Virus record (IMG/VR): IMGVR_UViG_3300028925_012913
Location: 1 to 64,000 of that record
Reading direction: 5' to 3' (one strand)
DNA from: a virus
DNA: 64,000 bases
Below the pieces are notes generated by a model. It was not told the origin of the DNA, did not search any database, and saw only the letters and a list, made by a program, of their open reading frames with translations. Position 1 is the stretch's first letter. Each line of letters begins with the position of its first letter. Below, piece by piece: positions 1-8,308 of this stretch. A program made the translations under genes and the position numbers.

Positions 1-1
1 C

Positions 2-304
2 GGGTTGCATGTAGGCTCGCTAGATTATGTTAAGAACTATGGTAGTGAAGATAATGGCGATCAGTTCTTGGTAGTGAAGGTTAATCCTATGGACGTAGTG
101 AGTGTTCCAACATGCTCACGATTCCAGAAGCTACGATGCTCTCAGTACGAAGTCGTTGCACTGTTTACAGACCCGTTGAAAGACAGTGTTGAGATGATGA
201 CTGACAAGCCTCCTGTAGAAGTTGAAGTGACTCATTACGATAAGGCTTGGAGTGACAACGTGCGTGAACGTATTCATTCCTTAACATCTTTAATGACTGC
301 TTAG
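2..304 (+). CDS. rIIB-like protein, C-terminal part (truncated by window start)
   Basis: This is the last 100 or so residues of a gene whose start lies outside the window; the frame is open to the first base. Segments such as HVGSLDYVKNYG, LVVKVNPMDVVSVP and QKLRCSQYEVV resemble the C-terminal region of phage rIIB-like proteins, recognised from memory of the family. In T4, rIIB takes part in lysis inhibition and exclusion control, but the role in other phages is unknown. It is followed by a hairpin (320-347). Confidence is moderate because only the tail is visible. Confidence 0.6.
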   Translation, partial: GLHVGSLDYVKNYGSEDNGDQFLVVKVNPMDVVSVPTCSRFQKLRCSQYEVVALFTDPLKDSVEMMTDKPPVEVEVTHYDKAWSDNVRERIHSLTSLMTA

Positions 305-319
305 TATTTTGTTGCAAGC

Positions 320-347
320 GGAGCGATGGGAGTAATCCTGTCGCTCC
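320..347 (+). terminator. hairpin after rIIB-like gene, possible terminator
   Basis: GGAGCGA (320-326) is perfectly complementary to TCGCTCC (341-347), giving a 7-bp GC-rich stem with a 14-base loop. The following bases (348-360) are T-rich but not an unbroken T run, so termination may be weak. It lies 16 bases after a stop codon and just before the next gene's ribosome site. Confidence 0.5.
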
Positions 348-369
348 CGTCTTGTTTGTTAGGATTGTT

Positions 370-729
370 ATGAAGACAGATATTATTGAATTGTGTGCCT
401 ACTTTGCGTTCACTGCATTTGTAGCATTTATGGGTTTTGTTAACCCAAAGGTTTTAGAGTCCTTGCGTATTATATCAAAGACTCCTACTTGGGATGATTA
501 CAAAGCTCCTACTTCTAAAACAGAAGAAGAAGAAGAAGTTCAAGAAGAAATAGAAATAGAAATAGAAGTTACTTCTCCAATTATAATAGAAGAGGCTATT
601 GGTGGAATTTGCAGTTTAGGCTTCAGTAAAACAGAATCTAAAAAGGTTGTTAGTAGGGTTTGTAATAACAAAGTGTTTACAAATGCCGAAGAACTAATAA
701 AAGCGACTCTAGATAAATCAAATGTTTAA
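370..729 (+). CDS. membrane-anchored protein with RuvA domain III-like C-terminus
   Basis: The 119-residue product starts at ATG 370, chosen over the in-frame TTG at 352 because AGGA (361-364) lies at ribosome-site distance from it. One hydrophobic segment (about residues 8-27) is followed by a very acidic Glu-rich linker (about 50-72). The C-terminal 40 residues (AIGGICSLGFSK, then a helix and EELIKATL) look like the small three-helix domain at the end of RuvA, which contacts the RuvB motor. That match is by eye. The combination of a membrane anchor and such a domain is unusual; function unknown. Confidence 0.55.
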   Translation: MKTDIIELCAYFAFTAFVAFMGFVNPKVLESLRIISKTPTWDDYKAPTSKTEEEEEVQEEIEIEIEVTSPIIIEEAIGGICSLGFSKTESKKVVSRVCNNKVFTNAEELIKATLDKSNV

Positions 730-731
730 TT

Positions 732-740
732 GTGTATAAT
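732..740 (+). promoter_or_regulatory. GTGTATAAT promoter-like motif, site 1
   Basis: GTGTATAAT contains a perfect TATAAT and occurs before genes at four other places in the window. No TTGACA-like box lies 15-19 bases upstream. It ends only 11 bases before the ATG at 752, so a start site 6-7 bases downstream would leave little leader and would cut into the ribosome site AAGGTG (741-746). This copy is therefore less certain than the others. Confidence 0.45.
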
Positions 741-751
741 AAGGTGATGCT

Positions 752-1348
752 ATGAATAGATTAAAAGGAATGACCGCATATCTATGTGGGGCTATGGACA
801 GGGTTGAAGATGGTGGAGTCAAATGGCGAAAGTACATTACTCCTAAACTTCAAGAGTTTGGCGTGGGAATTTTAGATCCCTGCGATAAACCAAGCGATTA
901 TGGAACTGAAGACCAAGACACGAGAGGTTTGATTAACAGACTAAAGAAGTCTGGTAGTTACGATAAAGTGTCTGATGTAATGAAACCTATTTGTGCCATT
1001 GACTTAAGAATGGTTGATATAGCACATTTTATAGTAATGAGTTTAGACGTTGATTCCCACCTATGTGGCTCCTATCACGAAGCCTCAATTGCAATAGCAC
1101 AGAAAAAACCTGTTGTAATAATGTGCAAGCAAGGTAAAAATAGTTTACCTAATTGGATGTTTGGTGTTGTACCACATGAAATGGTTTTCTCTAATTGGAG
1201 TGAAACCCTTGAGTATCTACATCACATAGATGAAGATGAAGACGTTGAACATTTAAACCGATGGAGATTTTTCAACTTTAATAAGGTGTACGGTAATGAT
1301 AAAGCTAGAATTCGGTCGAAGGAACTTCATGAAAGTGGGAGGCATTAG
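752..1348 (+). CDS. nucleoside 2-deoxyribosyltransferase-like protein
   Basis: The 198-residue product has the N-terminal YLCGAM stretch (10-15), an acidic DLRMVD stretch (84-89) and CGSYHEASIA (105-114). The last one matches the region holding the catalytic Glu (here E110) of nucleoside 2-deoxyribosyltransferases. That family swaps bases on deoxynucleosides or cleaves the N-glycosidic bond, so a role in nucleotide salvage or in making altered bases is plausible. AAGGTG sits 5 bases before the ATG. The 3' end overlaps the DUF1501 gene by 53 bases in another frame. Substrate is unknown. Confidence 0.6.
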   Translation: MNRLKGMTAYLCGAMDRVEDGGVKWRKYITPKLQEFGVGILDPCDKPSDYGTEDQDTRGLINRLKKSGSYDKVSDVMKPICAIDLRMVDIAHFIVMSLDVDSHLCGSYHEASIAIAQKKPVVIMCKQGKNSLPNWMFGVVPHEMVFSNWSETLEYLHHIDEDEDVEHLNRWRFFNFNKVYGNDKARIRSKELHESGRH

Positions 1349-2528
1349 CGCAGCGTTAAGTGCTATTGGTCTAACAGACATTCAAGCAGAAGGTTCTCCC
1401 ACCTGCTTACTACCAAACGACAAATCTGTAATATGGGTTTGGCTTGGTGGTGGAGCAACTCAAGTAGAAACATTTGATCCTAAGCCAGATGCTCCAGATA
1501 ATGTTAGAGCGATTAATGGTTGGGTAAAAACAAACGGTGGATACCACATCGGTGCTGACTGGTCTAACCTAGCTACGGTTGGTGACAAGATGACAGTCGT
1601 TCGTTCTTTTGCTCATGGCAACGCTAGTCATAGAACTGGCACTCACTGGGTGATGACTGGGCATAACAGCACGGACAATACGCCTCTGTCGCCTGCGTAT
1701 GACCCTTCTTACGGTTCTATGGCCGCCAGTGCCTACGGAACTAACAACCCCATAACGGGGATGCCAGCTTACGTGCGAGTCAATAACATTACTTACGATG
1801 GTGGTGCTTGGCTTGGTTCTGACTATAAGCCCTACGATGCTACTGGTGAGGGTGTTAAGAATCTACAACTAAAGATAAACAAAGATCAATTTCTTGGTCG
1901 TCAAGATTTACTAAGTAGTCTTGATAATCTACAAGACGGTGCTGGACTTCGTGATCAGTCTTACAATATGCTTCTTGGAAACATCGCTAGTGCTTTTGAT
2001 GTAAAAAAAGAAGACCCTAAAACTATGGAAACATACGGTAAGGGTATTGGAGAGCAATTACTATTAGCTCGCCGTTTAGCAGAAAGAGGAACCAAGTTCA
2101 TCACTGTTCAGTACGGTGGATGGGATATGCATAGTAATATATCCGCAGCGTTAAAGGGAAAAGTTCCAGCTATTGACAAAGCTCTTACTGCTCTTATAAA
2201 CGACATACATAACAAAGGTCTTAACAAAGACATTATGATTGTTGTGACTGGAGAATTTGGCCGTACCTATAAAATTAACGCAAACGCTGGTAGAGATCAT
2301 TGGCCTAAACTTTCTCCTTTAATGATTTCTGGTGGAGATTTTGATATGGGTTATGCGGTTGGTACATCCACTTCTAAAGCAGAAGAACCAAAGACTGACC
2401 CTGTTAATCCACAAAATCTTACTGCAACTTTACTGAAACACTTCGGAGTAGACCAACACACCCAAAGACTTGACATGGGTGGAAGACCAAGATACTTCGT
2501 AGACGTAGGCACAAAATCAATACTATAA
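1296..2528 (+). CDS. DUF1501 family protein with Tat signal peptide
   Basis: The 410-residue product begins with a twin-arginine signal: RRNFMK (8-13), a hydrophobic stretch to about residue 29 and a likely cleavage site near QAEG. The mature part carries GGGATQVETFDPKP (51-64), GEFGRT (about 321-326) and GRDHWP (about 332-337), which are typical of DUF1501. That family is related to the alkaline phosphatase/sulfatase fold and is abundant in Planctomycetes. It is an unexpected cargo gene for a phage and would be exported folded. It starts inside the 3' end of the previous gene, suggesting insertion or extension during acquisition. Substrate unknown. Confidence 0.8.
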   Translation: MIKLEFGRRNFMKVGGISAALSAIGLTDIQAEGSPTCLLPNDKSVIWVWLGGGATQVETFDPKPDAPDNVRAINGWVKTNGGYHIGADWSNLATVGDKMTVVRSFAHGNASHRTGTHWVMTGHNSTDNTPLSPAYDPSYGSMAASAYGTNNPITGMPAYVRVNNITYDGGAWLGSDYKPYDATGEGVKNLQLKINKDQFLGRQDLLSSLDNLQDGAGLRDQSYNMLLGNIASAFDVKKEDPKTMETYGKGIGEQLLLARRLAERGTKFITVQYGGWDMHSNISAALKGKVPAIDKALTALINDIHNKGLNKDIMIVVTGEFGRTYKINANAGRDHWPKLSPLMISGGDFDMGYAVGTSTSKAEEPKTDPVNPQNLTATLLKHFGVDQHTQRLDMGGRPRYFVDVGTKSIL

Positions 2529-2551
2529 CTAACTATATCGAAAGAGGAAAA

Positions 2552-2839
2552 ATGTCAAATAAAAACAAATCTAATGCAGGAATGTATATATACGAAGACC
2601 GTAAGACCGGAGAGCTTTTTCACTATTCAAGAAGAGGCTCGTATAGAAAAAACGGCAGAAGTCTTGTATTCAAAAGTAAAGCTCATATATTAAACAGGGT
2701 TGAACATTTACACGGCGATGAGGATGCTGGATACCCACCCAATTGTAATGAAGGATACCATGAAGAAGATGGAAAATGTATTACTACTTTGGACAATGAT
2801 GGAAAATGGTCTAAGAAAAAAGAAACCAATAACAGTTAG
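2552..2839 (+). CDS. hypothetical protein, basic N-half
   Basis: The 95-residue product is not recognised. It starts 8 bases after AGAGGA, a good ribosome site. The N-terminal half is rich in Lys, Arg and Tyr (YIYEDRKTGELFHYSRRGSY). The C-terminal half has two cysteines in a YPPNCNEGYHEEDGKC segment, a small Cys-containing motif that resembles fragments of the giant cysteine-rich protein at 50.5-61.2 kb. It lies between DUF1501 and the Fe-S carrier gene in the same direction. Confidence 0.5.
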   Translation: MSNKNKSNAGMYIYEDRKTGELFHYSRRGSYRKNGRSLVFKSKAHILNRVEHLHGDEDAGYPPNCNEGYHEEDGKCITTLDNDGKWSKKKETNNS

Positions 2840-2848
2840 GAAATATTC

Positions 2849-3166
2849 ATGGCGATTAAGTTAACAGAAGCGGCGGCAGAAGAAATCAAGAAGTCTAAGG
2901 AAGATAGTAGCTATCTAAGGGTTGCTGTCAAAGGTGGAGGATGTTCTGGCTTTGAGTACAAGCTCACGTTTGACTTGGAGTATGACGAAGAAAAGGATAC
3001 TCTATCTAATCAATATGGAGTGGATGTTATTGTAGATAGAAAAAGCGACCTGTATTTAGACGGAACTGTTCTAGACTATTATTCTGATATTTCTAAACGT
3101 GGATTTACTTTCACTAACCCCAACGCAGTTAAGTCTTGCGGTTGCGGAAGTAGCTTTCAAGCATAA
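2849..3166 (+). CDS. A-type iron-sulfur carrier protein (IscA/SufA/HesB family)
   Basis: The 105-residue product has the usual length of the family and its three conserved cysteines: C32 in GGGCSGF, and C97 and C99 in the C-terminal CGCG motif. Such proteins carry Fe-S clusters or iron to target apoproteins in the cytoplasm. Related genes occur in marine phages. Possible clients in this window are the Cas4/RecB-like nuclease at 29.8 kb, which has four candidate cluster cysteines, and host enzymes. The family call is firm; the target is inference. Confidence 0.88.
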   Translation: MAIKLTEAAAEEIKKSKEDSSYLRVAVKGGGCSGFEYKLTFDLEYDEEKDTLSNQYGVDVIVDRKSDLYLDGTVLDYYSDISKRGFTFTNPNAVKSCGCGSSFQA

Positions 3167-3179
3167 AAAAGGATTACAA

Positions 3180-3542
3180 ATGAAAATACTAACAACACTA
3201 TTAATCATCTTGATGATCGCCGGAACAAGTAAAGCTGAAAGACCTTTATCTCTTAGAGAGAAATTAAATAGTCTTACGTATACGCCTGCGGTTAAAGAAT
3301 TAGCAAGAGACAGAAGAAGGGCATCTTTAGGAGGTATGTTTTTGGGGCAAAAGAATGGGACTGTTGGTTATCGTCCAATCATTTCTATTCTACCTCAAGG
3401 AAATTCAATGACAACTGGAGTGGTTGTTTCGCCAGACCGTAGATATGTACGTATTGGTATCTTGTTTATTGACACAAGCATTGGGTCAGTTCACACCTTT
3501 AATTTCTCCACAGGAGAATCACAGTCCTTTAACAAAAGGTAA
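3180..3542 (+). CDS. small exported protein with secretin-like tail
   Basis: The 120-residue product starts at ATG 3180, preceded by AAGGA (3169-3173). Residues 1-17 form a standard Sec signal peptide ending in SKAE. The C-terminal half (PIISILPQG, VVVSPDRRYVRIGI, HTFNF) resembles a segment common at the ends of planctomycete secretin-type and related outer-membrane proteins, recognised by eye. It is much too short to be a secretin, so it may be a captured fragment or a periplasmic decoy. Function unknown. Confidence 0.5.
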   Translation: MKILTTLLIILMIAGTSKAERPLSLREKLNSLTYTPAVKELARDRRRASLGGMFLGQKNGTVGYRPIISILPQGNSMTTGVVVSPDRRYVRIGILFIDTSIGSVHTFNFSTGESQSFNKR

Positions 3543-3546
3543 ACTA

Positions 3547-3789
3547 ATGAAGAAACTAAATATCATCTACCGTATTGCAGTAGTATTGATGATAGGATAT
3601 TTAGGAATTGAAAACTACTCACTTAAAAAAAGAGTAAGAGAGGCTCAAGAAAACGCCTTTATGGGATTGATGATGAATAATCAAACGTCTATAAAATTAG
3701 ACATGTTTATGCACATGATGGATACCGATTTTGAAAACGAAGTTGAAGCTGTTTTAAACAAAATTTTGAAGAACGATGGGGAAAAATAA
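3547..3789 (+). CDS. small single-helix membrane protein
   Basis: The 80-residue product starts at ATG 3547, with AAAAGG (3534-3539) as ribosome site, 4 bases after the previous stop. Residues about 5-22 are hydrophobic (IIYRIAVVLMIGYLGIENY), followed by a Lys/Arg-rich charged segment and a Met-rich amphipathic helix. No family is recognised. It shares the reading direction of the preceding exported protein and may act with it at the inner membrane. Confidence 0.5.
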   Translation: MKKLNIIYRIAVVLMIGYLGIENYSLKKRVREAQENAFMGLMMNNQTSIKLDMFMHMMDTDFENEVEAVLNKILKNDGEK

Positions 3790-3813
3790 CTTTAGACATG
3801 ATATACTTACCTT

Positions 3814-4821
3814 GTGTATGTATACGATAAGTTATCCCATTCAGGAACATGGACATTGGAAGAACAAGAAATTATACACGTAAAGTCTTGGATGGCTTTA
3901 GGTGATTGCAATTACGAAGTAGACCATGCTGATGATTCAATACCAGAATCCGGCGTGGTCTATTGTAATATAGAACATATACACGAATTCTTTAAGAAGT
4001 GCGAAAAGACTGATAACAAATATGTAGTTATTAGCGCATTTAGTGACTATGGAGTAGCTTTACAAGAAGAGCATCCTGTTGCCATAGACATGTTAAAGTT
4101 TCTCCCTTTTGTAGAAGGTGAGATCGCTAAGATAGGGTATGCTTCCCTGTCTATTCCCCCAAGATGTGAAATCGAAAGATGTAATATAGAAGATACATAT
4201 TCTGTTAAATGTTATTCTCATACGTATTCCACGTTCGATAAGATTCCAGACAATGTTGTGTCTTGGTTTACATCAAACTCAATGGTAAGAGATGATAGAA
4301 TAGTCAGTATACCTCTAGGCATACACAAAGACAGACCAGAAGACATATGTTCCACCATATCAAACCAGATGAAGTCTAATCGAAGTAGCCGAGTGAATTG
4401 GGTGTATGCTAATTGGCAACATAACACGATAGAGAGATATAAACTAAAGGAATCATTGTTGTCTTTAAACGCTGACTGGATAACAGTAGTTGAAGAAGAA
4501 AAGTCGTATAATGATTATATAACAGATTTATGCGAGCATTCATTTGCTATTTGCCCACAAGGAAATGGTATAGATTGCTACAGAATGTTAGAATGTTTAT
4601 ATTCGGGATGTATACCAATAATAAAAGATGAGATTACATACGACTATATGAAAGACTTACCTCATGTGAAAGTAAATTCTTGGAATGAAATAACTCCTGA
4701 TTTTCTAAAAAGTCATATTAAGAAGCTGGACATGAGTGATTTCAACTTTAATAAAATAAAATTGGAATACTGGAAACAACAAATAAACGAAGCTAAAAAT
4801 TTATTAAGGAAAAATGGCTAA
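3814..4821 (+). CDS. exostosin-like (GT47-type) glycosyltransferase
   Basis: The 335-residue product has the C-terminal stretch FAICPQGNGIDCYRMLECLYSGCIPII (about 245-271, split here as two motifs: FAICPQGNGIDCYR and LECLYSGCIPII). This is the nucleotide-sugar site signature of exostosin-type GT-B transferases. The start is a GTG at 3814 and no strong ribosome site is visible, so the true start is uncertain. It overlaps the next glycosyltransferase at TAATG. Acceptor and donor are unknown; the pair may decorate virion or cell surface. Confidence 0.65.
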   Translation: MYVYDKLSHSGTWTLEEQEIIHVKSWMALGDCNYEVDHADDSIPESGVVYCNIEHIHEFFKKCEKTDNKYVVISAFSDYGVALQEEHPVAIDMLKFLPFVEGEIAKIGYASLSIPPRCEIERCNIEDTYSVKCYSHTYSTFDKIPDNVVSWFTSNSMVRDDRIVSIPLGIHKDRPEDICSTISNQMKSNRSSRVNWVYANWQHNTIERYKLKESLLSLNADWITVVEEEKSYNDYITDLCEHSFAICPQGNGIDCYRMLECLYSGCIPIIKDEITYDYMKDLPHVKVNSWNEITPDFLKSHIKKLDMSDFNFNKIKLEYWKQQINEAKNLLRKNG

Positions 4822-5933
4822 TGGCTTTTTTAAACTCTACACATCAAATTAACTTATCGTGTCCTATTAACCAATTGGGTTATGGGGTTGCTGGATTAAA
4901 TATAACAAAAGCTCTTCATGAACTTAGTCATCAAGTGTGTCTATTTACTATAGGGAATATTGAAGTATCTGAAAATTATCATGAGCTTCTAAAAGAAGTC
5001 ATTAAAAACTCCAGAACTCCCGACTGGAAAGCTCCTTCTATTAAGATGTGGCATCAGCACGACATGGCTCAATTTGTAGGTAACGGGGAAAAGTATGGAT
5101 TTCCTATATTTGAATTAGATAGGTTTACAGACCTTGAGCTTCACCATCTTCATTATCTAGACAACTGGATGGTGACTTCCGAATGGGCAAAATCTATAAT
5201 TGTAGAGCATGTAGGTAAAATACGTGGAGAAGAATATGTAAAAGAACACACCCATATTGTTCCTCTTGGTGTGGATAGAAGTATATTTAAAGAATCTATG
5301 TCTCATAAAAAAGAAACAATCTTTTATAATTGCGGAAAATGGGAAATCAGAAAAGGTCACGATATTCTTGTCAAAGCTTTTGAAGAAGCGTTTACAGAAG
5401 ACGATGATGTTGAACTCTGGATGATGTGTGACAATCCATTTTATCCAGAAGAAGAGAATTTCAAATGGGAACGTCTTTATAGATCTTCTAAACTAGGAGA
5501 CAAGGTAAGAATTATTCCACGTCAAAAAACGCAAGAAGATGTTTATAAAATTATGAGTGACACTGATTGTGGCGTTTTTCCTGCTAGAGCTGAAGGTTGG
5601 AATCTAGAGCTTCTAGAGATGATGAGCTGTGGAAAGCATGTTATTGCTACAAACTACTCGTCCCATACGGAGTTTTGTAATGATGACAACTGTATGTTAG
5701 TGGATGTAGAAGAAAAAGAAGATGCTGTTGATGGCTTTTGGTTCAAAGGTCAGGGGCAATGGGCTTCTATTAAAGATAAGCAGATTTCTGAACTTGCTCA
5801 ACACATGAGGTCAGTTCATGAAAAGAAAAAGAATGATCAGCTAAATATCAATCAAGCAGGAGTTGATACCGCTAAAAAGTTTAGTTGGGAAAACTCTGCT
5901 ATGAAAATTATTGAAGCTATTGAAAAAGAATAA
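4821..5933 (+). CDS. GT4 family glycosyltransferase
   Basis: The 370-residue product has a GT-B layout. The N-terminal half has LGYGVAGLNITKAL and the C-terminal half has KWEIRKGHDILVKAFEEAF and FPARAEGWNLELLEMMSCG, where the E-x7-E pattern matches the donor-binding region of GT4 enzymes. It is translationally coupled to the upstream exostosin-like gene. It probably transfers an activated sugar in the cytoplasm; the acceptor is unknown. Confidence 0.75.
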   Translation: MAFLNSTHQINLSCPINQLGYGVAGLNITKALHELSHQVCLFTIGNIEVSENYHELLKEVIKNSRTPDWKAPSIKMWHQHDMAQFVGNGEKYGFPIFELDRFTDLELHHLHYLDNWMVTSEWAKSIIVEHVGKIRGEEYVKEHTHIVPLGVDRSIFKESMSHKKETIFYNCGKWEIRKGHDILVKAFEEAFTEDDDVELWMMCDNPFYPEEENFKWERLYRSSKLGDKVRIIPRQKTQEDVYKIMSDTDCGVFPARAEGWNLELLEMMSCGKHVIATNYSSHTEFCNDDNCMLVDVEEKEDAVDGFWFKGQGQWASIKDKQISELAQHMRSVHEKKKNDQLNINQAGVDTAKKFSWENSAMKIIEAIEKE

Positions 5934-5966
5934 CCATCAATGCATTTAAAAACTAGGAGAACAAAT

Positions 5967-6197
5967 ATGCCTTCATCTATTAAAAACCTTTCAGTTAGCT
6001 ACCTATGGTACAAGGCTATTACAGACCAAGAAAAAGCAAGTCTATCATTAGAACTGTTAACGAATAATGCGGTAGGTATTGGAGATCATTCAACAGGGGA
6101 CTTCCATAAGAACTTGGATGAAACTTTGGATGCTTTGGTGGATGCAAGAGATAGGTTGGAAACGCTTCAAGAACTATATCCAGAACTGGTAGATTAA
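5967..6197 (+). CDS. hypothetical protein, 76 residues
   Basis: The start is set at ATG 5967 because AGGAG (5955-5959) is at the right distance, not at the upstream in-frame ATG 5940. The product is mostly helical by composition, with an acidic C-terminal helix (LDETLDALVDARDRLETLQELYPELVD in two turns of heptad-like Leu spacing). No family is recognised. It overlaps the next start codon (TTAATG). Confidence 0.5.
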   Translation: MPSSIKNLSVSYLWYKAITDQEKASLSLELLTNNAVGIGDHSTGDFHKNLDETLDALVDARDRLETLQELYPELVD

Positions 6198-6589
6198 TGT
6201 TTAAATGGTTTAAGAAAAAGTCCAAACAACAAGAGGCTGAAACTCTTCTTAATGGACATCAATTCATAATATTCACGGTCGATAAAGACGGTGTTATTAA
6301 TATGGATTTTGATTTTGATAGTGATGAAGTGTCTAATGAGATGTTTTCTGAAATGTTTCATCAAATACACAATGGGGATTTAATTGAAACTTCTGTCTCT
6401 TTTATAGAAGAAAGACTTGAAGAGAAAGGTAGAAGTTCTGATTATTCAAATTTTGAAGAGAACATAAGAATACTAAACACTATAAAAAACGACCCTCTCA
6501 CAGAAATATTATCAAGCGTTCAAAGCGATGAAGTCGTAGTTAAACCAACTGACATAGCAAAAACCGTCTTAAAAGGACAAGGAGAGTAA
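6197..6589 (+). CDS. hypothetical protein, acidic, 130 residues
   Basis: The product begins with a basic MFKWFKKKSKQQ tail, then becomes acidic, with short FIIFTVDKDGVINMDFDFD strands (about 24-42) that suggest a small beta domain followed by helices. No family is recognised. It is the last gene before the promoter-like motif at 6593. Confidence 0.5.
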   Translation: MFKWFKKKSKQQEAETLLNGHQFIIFTVDKDGVINMDFDFDSDEVSNEMFSEMFHQIHNGDLIETSVSFIEERLEEKGRSSDYSNFEENIRILNTIKNDPLTEILSSVQSDEVVVKPTDIAKTVLKGQGE

Positions 6590-6592
6590 AAG

Positions 6593-6601
6593 GTGTATAA
6601 T
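6593..6601 (+). promoter_or_regulatory. GTGTATAAT promoter-like motif, site 2
   Basis: This copy lies in the 46-base gap between 6589 and 6636. A start site near 6608 would give a leader of about 28 bases that includes the ribosome site GGAGG (6624-6628). No -35 box is visible. It would drive the 6636-8925 group, which includes a ClpP-like protease and a sigma-like factor. Confidence 0.65.
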
Positions 6602-6635
6602 AACACGACACAAATGCCCTCTTGGAGGTTGAAAA

Positions 6636-7232
6636 ATGCCGAACAAACAAATCGCTTGGGAAAAATGGGACGAAGACGTAATAGAACAGGAAATAGTAGA
6701 AAACTTCCACGAGGAATATGAAGAAGACGAATCAGGAATGGCAGAAGATGCCTTACTGTTCTTAGAAAAGATACCAAACTTAGTTACTACTCCTATGGGT
6801 ATGTATCAGCTCCATGATAAAATGAGCATACTTAATCAGTTTGAATGTTGGATGGGGTACACTAATTTTGACATAACCCATTCAATAAAAGACAAGATAG
6901 AAAAAGTTGAAGGTGTAGAATTATTAAATATAACTTCTCGTTATAGATTCTTTCTTGGTGTTGGTAAGTTTTTTGATTTCTCAGATGTAAGATTAAACGT
7001 AGAAAAAGAAATATGCGATAGGTTTGAGATAGACGATACTACTGAAGAAACAGTATCCATAATAAAAGATTCTATATCAATGGATAAATTATGGGCTATC
7101 TTTGTATCTGAAGATGGAGAAATACTATACACAAGTACAAACGATATTGACGATGAGGATTATCTTACAACGCTTGGTCTTTATGAAGAAGAAAAAGATT
7201 CTAATGGAGGGTTGATCTTTCAGAATGAGTAA
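6636..7232 (+). CDS. hypothetical acidic protein, 198 residues
   Basis: The product is strongly acidic at the N-terminus (many Glu in residues 10-35) and has no recognised domain. A central segment (LNITSRYRFFLGVGKFFDFSD) and the late WAIFVSEDGEILYTS look like beta strands. The start is well supported by GGAGG at 6624-6628. It is the first gene after promoter-like site 2 and overlaps the ClpP-like gene by 8 bases. Confidence 0.5.
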   Translation: MPNKQIAWEKWDEDVIEQEIVENFHEEYEEDESGMAEDALLFLEKIPNLVTTPMGMYQLHDKMSILNQFECWMGYTNFDITHSIKDKIEKVEGVELLNITSRYRFFLGVGKFFDFSDVRLNVEKEICDRFEIDDTTEETVSIIKDSISMDKLWAIFVSEDGEILYTSTNDIDDEDYLTTLGLYEEEKDSNGGLIFQNE

Positions 7233-7842
7233 TAAAACTAAATTTGTAGAAGATTATTTTTTACTTGATTCTGGTCGTATATTTATACGAGGAGATATTA
7301 ACGAAGAAAGCGAAGAAAAGTTTGTACGATCTCTAAGGTATTGTATGTTCATGGACATAAAAGATATCTATGTCTATATAAGCTCTGAAGGAGGAGATGT
7401 AGATTCGGGATGTGCTATCATAGATGAAATAAATGGAGCTAAGAAGCAAGGTTTTAAAATACACACGATTGCTATTGGAAAAGCATACTCCGCTGCCGCT
7501 TATATATTAACATTTGGCTCTGTTAGATATGCCACAGAAAATTCTAGCATAATGCTTCATCCTATACTGTTTGATTTAGATATGGATTATATAGCCAACC
7601 AACGTGCATATACAGCTTTCACTGACTACAAGTATGCGGATATAATAAACAAGGTAGCTAGGAATTGCAATAATAAAACAAAATCTGCTATTGATAAGTT
7701 TGTTAAAGAAATCCAGCATGGTCTATGGATATGTCCTAAACAAGCGAAGAAGATGAAAATCATAGATTTTATATGGGACTACTCAAAGGAAAAAACTATA
7801 GATGAAAAAAGCGAGCGACGAGGAGTTAGAAGTAGCTCTTAA
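7225..7842 (+). CDS. ClpP-like serine protease
   Basis: The 205-residue product has the crotonase/ClpP core: IYVYISSEGGDVDSG (48-62), the nucleophile region GKAYSAAAYIL with Ser89, and MLHP with His112. Length fits ClpP (about 200). In phages such proteases can act as prohead proteases or modify host regulation. Here it sits beside a sigma-like gene, not beside recognisable capsid genes, so regulated proteolysis is as likely as head maturation. The C-terminus overlaps the sigma-like gene by 41 bases. Confidence 0.78.
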   Translation: MSNKTKFVEDYFLLDSGRIFIRGDINEESEEKFVRSLRYCMFMDIKDIYVYISSEGGDVDSGCAIIDEINGAKKQGFKIHTIAIGKAYSAAAYILTFGSVRYATENSSIMLHPILFDLDMDYIANQRAYTAFTDYKYADIINKVARNCNNKTKSAIDKFVKEIQHGLWICPKQAKKMKIIDFIWDYSKEKTIDEKSERRGVRSSS

Positions 7843-8308
7843 AAACAGAGACAATATAAACGTCATGAATAAGATGTGTATGAAATATAAAGGCATCATA
7901 CCTTATGAAGAACTTGAAAGATGTAAGTTAATATCTGTATGGCAAGCTGTAGAACATTATGATCCATCAAAAGGAAATTGTAAGTTCACTTCTTTTTTAT
8001 GCAATCGCCTTTTTTGGGAATGTCAAAAACAGCTATACGAAATAAACAAAGATAAAAGAATACCAAAACACGAAGGGGCTTCAGTATTAATTGGAGAGAT
8101 ATCTGAGTATAACGACAAAGCAGAAAAGATAGAAGTTCTTGAGTTGTTAGACAGGCTTGACGAAGAGTCTAGAGATATCTTATTTAAAAGGTTCTATGAA
8201 TCAAAAACCGCCAAAGAAATAGGACATGACAATGGATATGGAAGAGAAACAGCAAGACGAAGGATAATAGGAGCTTTAGAAAAACTAAAAAGATGTTTAG
8301 AGAATTAG
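7802..8308 (+). CDS. sigma-70-like transcription factor (phage)
   Basis: The 168-residue product has a region 2-like segment (LISVWQAVEHYDPSKGNCKF, about 43-62, then TSFLCNRLFWECQKQL) and a region 4-like helix-turn-helix at the end (LDEESRDILFKRFYE, AKEIGHDNGYGRETARRRI). This arrangement matches small sigma factors. It could direct host RNA polymerase to the GTGTATAAT motif. It starts inside the ClpP-like gene and overlaps the next gene by 16 bases. Confidence 0.72.
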   Translation: MKKASDEELEVALKNRDNINVMNKMCMKYKGIIPYEELERCKLISVWQAVEHYDPSKGNCKFTSFLCNRLFWECQKQLYEINKDKRIPKHEGASVLIGEISEYNDKAEKIEVLELLDRLDEESRDILFKRFYESKTAKEIGHDNGYGRETARRRIIGALEKLKRCLEN

